Assembly (NCBI GenBank): GCA_900546255.1
Contig: URCB01000001.1
Span: 38,711 to 102,710, forward strand
DNA length: 64,000 nt
Direction of reading: 5' to 3'
From: an uncultured Eubacteriales bacterium
GTDB lineage: Bacteria; Bacillota; Clostridia; Oscillospirales; Oscillospiraceae
Shown: positions 1 through 8,661 of the stretch, piece by piece
How positions within the stretch are numbered: position 1 is the first letter of the stretch
Layout of the letters: each line of letters starts with the position of its first letter
Position numbers and translations under genes: made by a program
The notes under the pieces: model-generated
Told to the model about the DNA's origin: nothing
Database searches by the model: none
Seen by the model: the letters and a program-made list of their open reading frames with translations, nothing else

Positions 1-946
1 GCTCGATGAACTGAATCCATCCGGGAGAGCAGGAGGTGATCATGGGCAGCGTAGCCACACCGCCGGAGATCACGGCACGGAACCGCTCCAGGAACTCGGT
101 CCCCTCCTCCATGATGGTGAGGTCAGCGCCCCAGTTGGTGTCGAACACGTCGTCAAAGCCCATGCGATGGAGGGCAGCGGCCAGCTTGCCGGTCTCACAG
201 GTGCCGGCGGGCAGGCCGAAGCACTCGCCAATGCCCACGCGGACCGCCGGAGCGGGCTGCACCACCACATGCTTGTTGGGGTCGTTGATGGCCTGAATGA
301 CCCGATCCTTATGAGTCGTCTCCCGCAGGGCGCCCACCGGGCAGACGATGACGCACTGGCCGCAGAAGGTGCAGGCCGTGTTGCCCATGGGCAGGCCGAA
401 GGCGGGGGTGATCACTGTCTGGAATCCACGGTTTTCCGCCGTGAGGATCGAGGTGGTCTGGATATTCTTACACACGCTGACGCAGCGGCGGCAGAGGATG
501 CACTTGTTGGGGTCCCGGGTGATGGACTCGCTGACGTCGATGGGCTTCAGGTCCCGCTCTCCTTCGTAGGGAGAGTCCTCCACCCCCAGTTCCCGGCCCA
601 GGGCCTGGAACTCGCAGTCCTGGTTCCGAGCGCAGGTGAGGCACTTCTTGTCGTGGTTGGACAGGAGCAGCTCGTACATGGTCTTCCGGGCTTCCTGCAC
701 TCTGGCGTTGTTGGTCTCGATGACCATGCCATCCTTGGCCTCCACCATACAGGAGGCCTGGAGATTTTTGGCAGGGGGGCTGACCTGTTCTACCACGCAG
801 ATACGGCAGGCGCCGTACTGGTTGATGCCTTCCAGGTAGCACAGTTTGGGGATGTGGATGCCGTTGCGCTCAGCGGCCTGCAGAATGGTGCTGCCGGCAG
901 GGGCGGTACACACTTTTCCGTTGATGGTGAGTTTGATATCTGCCAT
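1..946 (-). CDS. hydA: [FeFe] hydrogenase catalytic subunit HydA (3' end outside window)
   Basis: Catalytic subunit of a cytoplasmic, multisubunit [FeFe] hydrogenase. Only the first 315 residues are present. A plant-type 2Fe-2S domain holds C36, C47, C50 and C66. The His-ligated cluster motif is H98, C102, C105 and C111. Two ferredoxin clusters follow (C149/152/155/159 and C192/195/198/202). The H-cluster domain then begins, and its first motif reads TSCSPGW at about residues 304-310. In the usual motif the fourth position is a second Cys; here it is Ser. The start is set by AGGAGG lying in the last codons of hydB, 5 nt away, so translation is probably coupled. It is the third gene of hydCBA. 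The remaining H-cluster motifs cannot be checked here. Confidence 0.95.
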   Translation of the reverse strand, partial: MADIKLTINGKVCTAPAGSTILQAAERNGIHIPKLCYLEGINQYGACRICVVEQVSPPAKNLQASCMVEAKDGMVIETNNARVQEARKTMYELLLSNHDKKCLTCARNQDCEFQALGRELGVEDSPYEGERDLKPIDVSESITRDPNKCILCRRCVSVCKNIQTTSILTAENRGFQTVITPAFGLPMGNTACTFCGQCVIVCPVGALRETTHKDRVIQAINDPNKHVVVQPAPAVRVGIGECFGLPAGTCETGKLAAALHRMGFDDVFDTNWGADLTIMEEGTEFLERFRAVISGGVATLPMITSCSPGWIQFIE

Positions 947-951
947 GTCTC

Positions 952-3900
952 TTACCTCCTGTCACAGCGCAGGCAGCGGCTGGCTTCGGCACGGGCATCC
1001 AGCTCGTGCATGCCCAGATTCCGTTCGCAGAAGCTGCCAACTGCTTTTTCCGCCTCGATCTGTCTTGTCAGGAAGCGGTCGTGGGGGACGATATCCCCTT
1101 CGATGTGGTAATCGGTGATCTCTTGTTCAAAGCCCTTGTACAGAACACCGGAGCCGCCCAGGTACTTATCAATGCCAGAGGCTGCCACTTTGGCCTCGTG
1201 GACGGCGTTGACGATGTCCTTGGGGCCACGGTGGGCATCGCCGCCTACGAAGACACCGGGCATCGAGGTGGCCTGGGTGTAGCGGTCTGCCACCACACGG
1301 TCCCCATTGAGCTGGATGGTGCCCTTGATGAACTTGGTGTCCGGCGTCTGGGAGATGGCGGGAATGACGACGTCAAACTCCTCTACATAGGTCTCACCGC
1401 TGGGCACGGCCTTGCGCCGGCCGGAGCTGTCGAACTGGCCCAACTTCTGCTTCATGATGCAGATGCTGTTGAGTTTGCCGCCGATGCCCACAAAGTCGGT
1501 GGGGTTGACCAGGGTGCGGATCTTGACGCCTTCTTCCAGAGCGTCCTTGATCTCCACCTTGTCGGCGGGCATATCTTCCTCGGTCCGGCGGTAAAGCATG
1601 ACCACTTCCTTGGCGCCCAGGCGGACGGCAGTACGGGCCGAGTCGATGGCGGTGTTGCCGCCGCCGATGACGGCTACCTTCTTGCCAGTGAAGTCCAGGT
1701 CCTTCTTCAGGATCACCCGTTTCAGGAAGTCCAGGCCATGGTAAACCCCTTCCAGGTCTTCCCCAGGGATCCCCAGGTGGAGCGTCTTTTGGGCACCGAT
1801 GGCGATAAAGATGGCGTCGTAGTTCTTCTGCAGGGAGCGGAAGGACACGTCCACACCGATCTTGGTGTTGAGAATGATGTTGACCCCAGTCCGCTCAATG
1901 TTGCGAATCTCCCGCTCGATGATATTGCCAGGCAGACGATAGTCGGGAATGCCATAGCTCATGATGCCGCCGGGACGGTCCTCCGCCTCGTAAACATCGA
2001 CATGGTAGCCCAACCGGGCCAGGTAGTAGGCACAGGTCAAACCGGAGGGGCCAGCGCCGATGATGGCGACCTTCTTATCCAGCTGCGCAATGGGCTTGAG
2101 GTCCTCGTCCGTGGGGAAGCCCTGGGCATAGGCCCAGTCGGTAGCGAAACGCTTCAGTTCGCAGATGTTCATGGCCTCGTCCACGGTACCGCGGCGGCAG
2201 CGGCTCTCGCAGGGATGGGTACAGACACGGCCGCAGATGCCAGAGAAGGGATTGTCGCGGAGCATCACCCGGGCGGCGCCCATGTAATCGCCAGTGGCGA
2301 TGAGGCTCATGTAGCCGGGGATGTTGATGCCAGCGGGGCAGGTGTTCTCGCAGGGGCTGGAAACCAGCTCGCCGCAAACACCAGCGGAACATCGCTTCTC
2401 CACGATGTGCTCCTCATACTCAGAGCGGAAGTATTTGATGGTAGACAGAACCGGGTTGGGTGCCGTCTGTCCCAGGCCGCACATGGCGGTATCCTTGATG
2501 ATGGCGCCCAGGTGCTCCAGGGTTTCGATGTCCCCTTCCTTGCCCTCGCCGGAGGTGATGCGGTTGAGGATTTCCAGCATCCGCTTGGTACCGATACGGC
2601 AGGCGGTGCACTTGCCGCAGGATTCCTCCTGGATGAAGTCCAGGTAGAACCGGGCGGTGTCCACCATGCAGGTGTCCTCATCCATGACGATGAGGCCGCC
2701 GGAACCCACGATAGAGCCCAGCGCTGCCAGAGACTCATAGTCCAGAGGTGTGTTGATGTTTTCGGCAGTGATGCAGCCGCCGGAGGGGCCACCGGTCTGG
2801 GCAGATTTGAACTTCTTCCCGTTGGGGATGCCGCCGCCGATGGAATAGATGACTTCGGCCAAGGGGGTACCCATGGGAACTTCCACCAGGCCGGTGTTCA
2901 CAATGTTGCCGGACAGGGCAAAAACCTTGGTGCCGGGGCTCTTCTCCGTTCCGAACTGACGGAACCAGTCGGCCCCATTGAGCATGATGGCAGGTACCGT
3001 AGCCAGGGTTTCCACGTTGTTGATGATGGTGGGCTTACCAAACAGGCCGCTCTGGAAGGGGAAGGGCGGCTTCTGCCGAGGTTCGCCACGCTGGCCTTCC
3101 ACAGAAGCCATCAGGGCAGTTTCCTCGCCGCAGACGAAGGCGCCGGCACCGATGCGGATCTCAATGTCAAAGTCGAATCCAGAGCCGAAGATGTCTTTGC
3201 CCAGGACGCCTTCCTCCCGGGCCATCTCCAGGGCAGCCTGCAGGCGCTCCACTGCGATGGGGTACTCTGCACGGATATACACCACGCCGTGGTTGGCGCC
3301 GATGGCGTAACCGCCGATAAGCATGCCTTCAATCACGCTGTGGGGGTCGCCTTCAAAGACGGAACGGTCCATGAATGCGCCGGGGTCACCCTCGTCGGCG
3401 TTGCAGATGATGTACTTCTCGTCGCCTTCCTCTCGGTAGGCAGCTTCCCACTTCACGCCGGTGGGGAAGCCAGCGCCGCCACGGCCACGGAGGCCGGAAC
3501 GCTTCATCTCTTCGATGACGGCCATCCGGTCCCCCTTCTCCAGGATTTTGGCCAGGGCCAGGTATCCATCCTTGGAGACGTAGCTGTTGATGCAGTTGAC
3601 GTCAATGAGGCCACAGTTGCGCAGGGCGATCCGGACCTGATCCCGGAAGAAGGCCACATCGTGGATGTTGGACACCCGCTTCTTCTGAATGCTGTCATAG
3701 AAGGTGTACTCGGTGACAGGCTCTCCCCCGATGAAGTGCTTCTGCACCACGTCTTTGACCCGTTCGGGGGTCATTTCAGTGTAGTAGGTCTCATCGGGCA
3801 GGACATAAACCACAGGACCCACTGCGCAGGTGCCCATGCAGCCGCGTTCAATCACTGCGACTTTATCGGTCAGTCCCGCCTTTTCCAGTTCTTCTACCAT

Positions 3901-4035
3901 GGCGTCCCGGACGTTTTTGCAGCCGGAGGACATACAGCCTGTGCCATAGCACACCATGCACAGGTGGCTGTACTGCCCCATCTTTTCCAGATAGGCTTCC
4001 TTCATCTGCTGCAGGTCAGCGATGCTTCTGATCAT
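952..4035 (-). CDS. hydB: HydB/NuoF-type flavoprotein fused to a GltD-like domain
   Basis: The diaphorase subunit that passes electrons between pyridine nucleotide and the hydrogenase. At 1027 residues it is far longer than an ordinary HydB (about 600). Residues 1-110 are a thioredoxin-like 2Fe-2S domain (C34, C39, C66, C70). Residues 115-545 are NuoF-like: FMN motif GLRGRGGAGFPTG from 181, GAGAFVCGEETA near 297, and 4Fe-4S ligands C473, C476, C479 and C519. From about 545 to the end the usual C-terminal ferredoxin domain is replaced by a GltD/NfnL-like flavoprotein. This part has clustered Cys (549-625), an FAD motif GAGPSGL at 660, an NAD(P)-binding GGGNTAID at 791 and a final CLRC. It overlaps hydC by 4 bp. 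A third flavin site suggests extra pyridine-nucleotide or bifurcation chemistry; that is inference. Confidence 0.93.
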   Translation of the reverse strand: MIRSIADLQQMKEAYLEKMGQYSHLCMVCYGTGCMSSGCKNVRDAMVEELEKAGLTDKVAVIERGCMGTCAVGPVVYVLPDETYYTEMTPERVKDVVQKHFIGGEPVTEYTFYDSIQKKRVSNIHDVAFFRDQVRIALRNCGLIDVNCINSYVSKDGYLALAKILEKGDRMAVIEEMKRSGLRGRGGAGFPTGVKWEAAYREEGDEKYIICNADEGDPGAFMDRSVFEGDPHSVIEGMLIGGYAIGANHGVVYIRAEYPIAVERLQAALEMAREEGVLGKDIFGSGFDFDIEIRIGAGAFVCGEETALMASVEGQRGEPRQKPPFPFQSGLFGKPTIINNVETLATVPAIMLNGADWFRQFGTEKSPGTKVFALSGNIVNTGLVEVPMGTPLAEVIYSIGGGIPNGKKFKSAQTGGPSGGCITAENINTPLDYESLAALGSIVGSGGLIVMDEDTCMVDTARFYLDFIQEESCGKCTACRIGTKRMLEILNRITSGEGKEGDIETLEHLGAIIKDTAMCGLGQTAPNPVLSTIKYFRSEYEEHIVEKRCSAGVCGELVSSPCENTCPAGINIPGYMSLIATGDYMGAARVMLRDNPFSGICGRVCTHPCESRCRRGTVDEAMNICELKRFATDWAYAQGFPTDEDLKPIAQLDKKVAIIGAGPSGLTCAYYLARLGYHVDVYEAEDRPGGIMSYGIPDYRLPGNIIEREIRNIERTGVNIILNTKIGVDVSFRSLQKNYDAIFIAIGAQKTLHLGIPGEDLEGVYHGLDFLKRVILKKDLDFTGKKVAVIGGGNTAIDSARTAVRLGAKEVVMLYRRTEEDMPADKVEIKDALEEGVKIRTLVNPTDFVGIGGKLNSICIMKQKLGQFDSSGRRKAVPSGETYVEEFDVVIPAISQTPDTKFIKGTIQLNGDRVVADRYTQATSMPGVFVGGDAHRGPKDIVNAVHEAKVAASGIDKYLGGSGVLYKGFEQEITDYHIEGDIVPHDRFLTRQIEAEKAVGSFCERNLGMHELDARAEASRCLRCDRR

Positions 4036-4574
4036 GCCTGGGCACCTCCTTCCATCCCTTCTTCTGTGGGCTCTTCATACTGAGCCAGGATTCCTCTGAG
4101 CTTTGCGGGGGTCACCTGCTTATAGACCTCGTCATCCACCATCATGGCGGGGGCCAGGCCGCAGGCGCCGATGCAGCGGGCAATCTCGAAGGTAAACTGA
4201 CCGTCCTCGGTGGTGCCGCCCACCTCTACGTCCAATTCCCGCTTGATGGCGTCCACCACTTTCTTGCCGCCTCTCACGTAACAGGCAGTGCCCTGACACA
4301 TACGGATGGTGTGCTTCCCTCTCTTCTGGGTAGAGAAGAAGGAGTAGAAACTCACCACGCCGCTGACCTCAGACACGGGGAGATTCATCCCATCTGCGAT
4401 AAACTCCTGCAGCTGCATGGGGAGATAACCAAAAATCTCCTGGGCTGCATGGAGCACCATGATGAGAGAGCCTTCCTTGTCTTTGTACGCCTCGATCACC
4501 TGGGCGACCGCGTCGTACAACGCCTTTTCGTCCGCGCCACAGGTTGCGCAGACGATATCCGGTCTTTCGTTCAT
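4032..4574 (-). CDS. hydC: HydC/NuoE-type 2Fe-2S subunit of the hydrogenase
   Basis: Thioredoxin-like [2Fe-2S] subunit, 180 residues, the normal NuoE/HydC size. It relays electrons between the flavoprotein and the hydrogenase subunit. The four cluster ligands are C93, C98, C134 and C138. An extra N-terminal CATC at residues 9-12 is not part of the family pattern. The frame stays open upstream to 4787, but the ATG used here has AAGGAGG at ideal distance, and the upstream sequence looks like leader RNA. It is the first gene of hydCBA, overlaps hydB by 4 bp and is expressed from a consensus promoter about 265 nt upstream. Confidence 0.94.
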   Translation of the reverse strand: MNERPDIVCATCGADEKALYDAVAQVIEAYKDKEGSLIMVLHAAQEIFGYLPMQLQEFIADGMNLPVSEVSGVVSFYSFFSTQKRGKHTIRMCQGTACYVRGGKKVVDAIKRELDVEVGGTTEDGQFTFEIARCIGACGLAPAMMVDDEVYKQVTPAKLRGILAQYEEPTEEGMEGGAQA

Positions 4575-4840
4575 AGTTTTCCTCCTTTTTGCTCCGGACC
4601 TGGGGTGTGCCGTCCGGAGGCTGTGTGTCGCACATAGGCCGAAGCAACGACGGCCCATGACCGTTGGAACGTGGGTGAAACACTTCTTTGGTTCCCAAAG
4701 AAACTGCGCTCCACCGCCCAATGGGAAAAAGCAGCCCTGGCCACAGCCAATAGATTCCTCTCCCGAAAAACGAATCCTCCGCAACACCTGGGCACGCGTT
4801 TCGGAATCCCTCTTTGTTTATATACGGATCCGTTATATCA
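4575..4840 (-). promoter_or_regulatory. Long structured leader of the hydCBA mRNA
   Basis: About 265 nt lie between the predicted transcription start and the hydC start codon. Two perfect hairpins stand out: an 8-bp stem with a 3-nt loop (4684-4691 with 4695-4702), and an 8-bp stem (4592-4599 with 4612-4619) that ends five nt before the Shine-Dalgarno sequence. A 5-bp GGCCG/CGGCC hairpin lies between them. No known riboswitch class was recognised. A regulatory role (ribosome access or RNA stability) is inference. Confidence 0.45.
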
Positions 4841-4846
4841 TGTTTA

Positions 4847-4875
4847 ATTATAGGTATTCCCACCTGTCTTGTCAA
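4847..4875 (-). promoter_or_regulatory. hydCBA promoter, exact consensus
   Basis: TTGACA and TATAAT separated by 17 nt: a perfect vegetative sigma-factor promoter on the minus strand. The expected start point is near 4840. Confidence 0.85.
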
Positions 4876-4993
4876 TGCGCAAATGTTCTGAAAACGCCAT
4901 TGCACTTGCGGAAAAATTCATTTCCACCCCTACATTTAGTGGTTCTACCCCCTTACTCTCCGAAAAACCTGGTAAAAAGGAAGGTTTCACTGC

Positions 4994-5031
4994 AAAAAGG
5001 AGAGGTTTCTCCTGCAACCGAGAACCTCTCC
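4994..5031 (-). terminator. Terminator of the marR gene
   Basis: A 9-bp perfect stem (GGAGAGGTT/AACCTCTCC) is followed by five T on the minus strand. It lies about 70 nt after the regulator's stop codon and upstream of the hyd promoter. Confidence 0.8.
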
Positions 5032-5100
5032 GCCAAAAAATGTGTTTACACTTTTTTCTTTTTATTGCCCTGTATCAGTGGGCCGTCTCCCCTTCCTTTG

Positions 5101-5574
5101 CTAGATCTCCTGCTCAAGGCACTGCACTTCCTCGGCAATCTGTACCAGCGTTCTCACAAAATCCTGCCGATCAAACCCAGGAATTCGTTGAAACACCGTT
5201 TCCATACGCTGGTGCAGTGCCTCCTGAAACGTGTGTGCCAGCGCGCTGCCTCGCTCTTCCAAGTGAATGATCCAAGAACGGCGATCGTGTGGATCCAAGG
5301 TGGTCGTGAGGTACCCTTTCTTACGCAGCGCGTCTGTCATCCGGCAGATGGAGGAGATCGACAAGGGCAGCCCAGTTGCCTGCAAATCCTTCTGCGTGTG
5401 GACTTCAGGATAGACAGAAAGGCAAACCAGCACCCGCAGTTCGTTTTCGGAGACATGATATGCTGTGCCAACCTCTTCCAAAACACTCCGGTACTGCTTG
5501 GTTAAGATTTGACAGGCGTAGATCAATTTGATACACGCATCCCCATCGGTGGGCAAAAGGATCTGGTCATACAT
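5101..5574 (-). CDS. MarR-family transcriptional regulator
   Basis: A 157-residue winged-helix regulator. The DNA-binding core is recognisable around LPLSISSICRMTDALRKKGY, followed by the acidic wing DPHDRRSW, as in MarR proteins. An ATG preceded by AAGGAGG with 8-nt spacing was chosen; the frame stays open for another 31 codons without a better start. It has its own promoter and terminator, so it is monocistronic. Its target is not evident. The hyd operon lies downstream in the same direction but is separately transcribed. Confidence 0.88.
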   Translation of the reverse strand: MYDQILLPTDGDACIKLIYACQILTKQYRSVLEEVGTAYHVSENELRVLVCLSVYPEVHTQKDLQATGLPLSISSICRMTDALRKKGYLTTTLDPHDRRSWIIHLEERGSALAHTFQEALHQRMETVFQRIPGFDRQDFVRTLVQIAEEVQCLEQEI

Positions 5575-5638
5575 ATGGGATACCTCCTTCAGGTCTGCTG
5601 GCACATATGCCATATTTCCTGTATCAACAATGTAGAAG

Positions 5639-5667
5639 ATTATAATATCCTTCGCCCGATTTTGCAA
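5639..5667 (-). promoter_or_regulatory. Promoter of the marR gene
   Basis: TTGCAA and TATAAT with 17-nt spacing on the minus strand, about 55 nt upstream of the ribosome-binding site. Plus-strand ORFs in 5668-5868 have no coding character. Confidence 0.75.
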
Positions 5668-5814
5668 GCCGAAATAAATTGACTTGCATATGTTTCTCTG
5701 TTTTACCTTAATTCATACTGCGTTTTTCACAACTTTTCTACATTTTTTCTTTTTTATTTCAACCATTTCACAAGAAAATAATTCATTTCTTTCAAATCTG
5801 AACCCGATGGAGGT

Positions 5815-5850
5815 AGAAAAAAAGTCCGCCAGAAATTCTGACGGACTTTT
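5815..5850 (-). terminator. Terminator of the liv operon
   Basis: A long inverted repeat (AAAGTCCG...CGGACTTT, loop AATT) with a T7 tract on the minus strand, just beyond livF. Confidence 0.85.
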
Positions 5851-5868
5851 GGGGGTGCACGGTATGAC

Positions 5869-6579
5869 TCAGGTACCCAAATAGGCAGCCTTGACGGCTT
5901 CGTTGGTCAGCAGTTCTTGGCCAGAACCAGTCATGGTGATTCGGCCTGTCTCCAGGACATAACCGGTGTTTGCTGTCTTCAAAGCCATATTTGCATTCTG
6001 CTCGATGAGGAGGATGGTGACCCCCTTTTTATTGACCTCTTCGATGATACGGAAAATTTCCCGCACTACCAGCGGTGCAAGGCCCAGGGAGGGCTCGTCC
6101 ATCATCATCACCTTGGGGCGGCTCATCAGGGCACGGCCCACGGCAAGCATCTGCTGCTCACCGCCGGATAAAGTGCCGCCGGCCTGCCACTCTCTCTCCC
6201 GAAGCCTGGGGAAGAGATTAAAGACCCACTCCATGTCCTCGCTGATGTCGTCCTTCCGGAGGTAGGCCCCCACTCTCAAGTTCTCCTTCACCGTCAGGTC
6301 CGCAAAGATTCGCCGGCCTTCCGGCACCAGAGTAATGCCCTTGGAAACAATTTCAGTGGGGTTCTTTCCGGTAATGTCTTCCCCCTTGAAGAGGATTTTG
6401 CCGCTCTTGGGTTTTACCAGACCGGAGATGGCCCGCAGGGTAGAGCTTTTCCCAGCGCCGTTGGCGCCAATCAGGGTGACGATCTCCCCTTCCGGCACAT
6501 CAAAGGAGATCCCTTTGACCGCTTCAATGCCGCCATAATTCACCTGCAGATTCTGAATGCTAAGAATCGGTTCACTCAT
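5869..6579 (-). CDS. livF: Branched-chain amino-acid ABC transporter ATPase LivF
   Basis: One of two ATPases of a Liv-type (HAAT family) amino-acid importer, attached to the cytoplasmic face of LivHM. The 236 residues carry Walker A GANGAGKSS, the signature LSGGEQQ, Walker B VMMMDEPS and a late switch His (LLIEQN region). It is the last gene of livKHMGF, overlaps livG by 8 bp and ends just before a strong terminator. Confidence 0.96.
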   Translation of the reverse strand: MSEPILSIQNLQVNYGGIEAVKGISFDVPEGEIVTLIGANGAGKSSTLRAISGLVKPKSGKILFKGEDITGKNPTEIVSKGITLVPEGRRIFADLTVKENLRVGAYLRKDDISEDMEWVFNLFPRLREREWQAGGTLSGGEQQMLAVGRALMSRPKVMMMDEPSLGLAPLVVREIFRIIEEVNKKGVTILLIEQNANMALKTANTGYVLETGRITMTGSGQELLTNEAVKAAYLGT

Positions 6580-7426
6580 CTTCTACCACCCCCAAATAAG
6601 CGTCGATCACGTGCTGGTTCTTCTGGATCTCAGCGGGTAGGCCCTGGGCAATGAGGCTGCCGAAGTCCAGCACATAAATACGGTCCGAGATGTTCATCAC
6701 CAGGTCCATGTGGTGCTCAATGAGCAGGATGGTCAAGTGATACTTATCCCGAATATCATGGATAAAGCTGGCCAACTCGATGGTTTCCTGGGGATTCATA
6801 CCAGCGGCAGGCTCATCCAAGAGGAGGAGCTTGGGCTCCGTTGCCAAGGCCCGGGCGATCTCCAACCGACGCTGGAGACCATAGGGCAGGCTGGTGGCCA
6901 GCTCGTCCCGGTGCTGCCAGAGGCCCTGCTCCCGAAGAAGCGCCTCTGTCTCGGCACGCATTCTGGCCTCTTCCTTGTGGCTTGTTCGGAAAGTAGAGGA
7001 GAAAATGTTGTGTTTGGCGCGCATGTGCTTGGCGATAATCACGTTGTCAAACACAGACATGCTCTTCCACAGGCGGATATTCTGAAAGGTACGGGCAATG
7101 CCCATCTTGGTAATATGATCCGGCGTAGGGGCCAGAGTATGGTGGGACGTATACATGGCGGGGTTTTCCCCCTTGTACAGCTTTGCCATCTTTCCCCGGG
7201 GGTGGTTGCAGACATACGCCTTGTCGTGAAACAGCACTTGGCCGTTGGTCGGCTGGTAAACCCCGGTGATGACGTTGAAGGCCGTGGTCTTCCCGGCGCC
7301 GTTGGGGCCGATGAGGGCCACGATCTCCCCTTCGTTCACCTCCAGGGAGAGGTTATTGACCGCCACCACGCCGCCAAACTGCATGGTGATGTTTTCCATT
7401 TGCAGAACGTGGTTACGCTCACTCAT
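6572..7426 (-). CDS. livG: Branched-chain amino-acid ABC transporter ATPase LivG
   Basis: Second ATPase of the Liv importer, 284 residues. It has Walker A GPNGAGKTT, the long LivG insertion after it, the motif LPYGLQRRLEIARAL in place of a canonical LSGGQ, and Walker B LLLLDEPAAGM. Two in-frame ATGs are 9 nt apart. The downstream one is preferred because AGGAGG directly abuts the upstream one. It overlaps livM by 8 bp. Confidence 0.95.
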   Translation of the reverse strand: MSERNHVLQMENITMQFGGVVAVNNLSLEVNEGEIVALIGPNGAGKTTAFNVITGVYQPTNGQVLFHDKAYVCNHPRGKMAKLYKGENPAMYTSHHTLAPTPDHITKMGIARTFQNIRLWKSMSVFDNVIIAKHMRAKHNIFSSTFRTSHKEEARMRAETEALLREQGLWQHRDELATSLPYGLQRRLEIARALATEPKLLLLDEPAAGMNPQETIELASFIHDIRDKYHLTILLIEHHMDLVMNISDRIYVLDFGSLIAQGLPAEIQKNQHVIDAYLGVVEDE

Positions 7427-8651
7427 GGGGTTCATCCTCCTTTCCCTGGGGGCCGTCAGCTGGGGCCGTTTTGGCCGCCTTTCGTCCACGTATCTTCCGG
7501 ACTATGCCGGTGAAGGACAACTCCTTGTTGCCCATGATGCCTCTGGAGAAGAAGAGGACGATGATCATGATGACAACGGAGAAGACCACCTTCCGGAAAC
7601 CGTCCCGGAAGAAGGACACTTCCATGCCCATGAAGGAACCGCTATCCAGGAAACGCAGCCACCATTCAGAGCAAGCAATGTACAGGAACGCTGCGATGCA
7701 GCTGCCAGTGATGGAACCGATGCCACCGATGACCACAATGAGCAGCAACTCATAGGTCATGGTAGAGGCAAAGGGATCCGCCTGCACGGTGGTCTGGAAC
7801 ATGGCCAGCAGGGCACCGCCCACACCAGCAAAGAAGCTGGAAATGACAAAGGACAGCATCTTATGCTTGAACAGGTTGATGCCCATGGCTTCCGCGGCCA
7901 CCTCATCGTCTCGAATGGACTTGAAGGCCCGGCCATAGGACGAATTGACCAGCAGAACGATGATGACAATGCTCAGCGTCGCAATCAGGAAGGGGAAGAG
8001 GGTATCCAGCTTATAGATCATCCCACCGACCTGAACCTGGATGTCGTCAAAGTTGGTATACTTTCTCAGCAGGTTAGAGCCGTTGGTGATCTTACCCAGT
8101 CCGTTCCACTGGAAGATGGCCCGGATAATCTCTGCGAAACCCAAAGTCGCGATGGCAAGGTAATCGCTCTTCAGGCGAAGCACTGGGATGCCGATGAGGG
8201 CGGCAAACACTGCTGCCACCAGACCGCCAATGATGATACAGAGGATGGCACCGATAAAGTTACCGGCGTTCACCCCCAGGACATTGCCCAGGGACTCCGG
8301 AATCGAGAATTGGATGGCACCGCCGTCAAAGTACTGATACACGGAGGCGTGCTGGTCTGCGGGGATCGAAAAAATGGAATAGGCATAGGCACCAATGAGC
8401 ATAAAGCCCGCCTGGCCTAGAGAGAACAGGCCCGTAAACCCATTGAGCAGGTTCATCGACACACACACCAAGGCATAGATGGCACCTTTCTTCAGAACGG
8501 TAACCAGCATGATGGTGGTGGAGTTGCTGGGCAGGGCATTGTCCAGCAGGAACAGGAAGACATACAGGACCACCAGGCAGATCACCGCAATGAAGCTGCC
8601 AATTTTCTGATCGGTGGATTTCTTCGCTCTCGCTTGTAAACTTTTTCCCAT
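7419..8651 (-). CDS. livM: Branched-chain amino-acid ABC transporter permease LivM
   Basis: Integral membrane permease, 410 residues with about ten hydrophobic segments. It has the family cytoplasmic loop that contacts the ATPase (RAFKSIRDDEVAAEAMGIN). The basic N-terminal tail, of about 20 residues, and the Lys/Arg-rich C-terminal tail face the cytoplasm. The ATG follows GAGGTG by 6 nt, and 10 nt separate it from livH. It pairs with LivH to form the channel. Confidence 0.94.
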   Translation of the reverse strand: MGKSLQARAKKSTDQKIGSFIAVICLVVLYVFLFLLDNALPSNSTTIMLVTVLKKGAIYALVCVSMNLLNGFTGLFSLGQAGFMLIGAYAYSIFSIPADQHASVYQYFDGGAIQFSIPESLGNVLGVNAGNFIGAILCIIIGGLVAAVFAALIGIPVLRLKSDYLAIATLGFAEIIRAIFQWNGLGKITNGSNLLRKYTNFDDIQVQVGGMIYKLDTLFPFLIATLSIVIIVLLVNSSYGRAFKSIRDDEVAAEAMGINLFKHKMLSFVISSFFAGVGGALLAMFQTTVQADPFASTMTYELLLIVVIGGIGSITGSCIAAFLYIACSEWWLRFLDSGSFMGMEVSFFRDGFRKVVFSVVIMIIVLFFSRGIMGNKELSFTGIVRKIRGRKAAKTAPADGPQGKEDEPHE

Positions 8652-8661
8652 AGCGCGCACC

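Noticed and set aside
1006..4083. A 1025-residue open frame on the plus strand opposite hydB
   Set aside because: It mirrors the codon bias of the GC-rich hydB gene. It has no ribosome site, no recognisable domain, and spans a gene with complete motifs.
4575..4787. In-frame upstream extension of hydC (71 codons)
   Set aside because: It lacks a ribosome site, its sequence has no family similarity, and it contains the strong leader hairpins. The internal ATG has ideal spacing from AAGGAGG.
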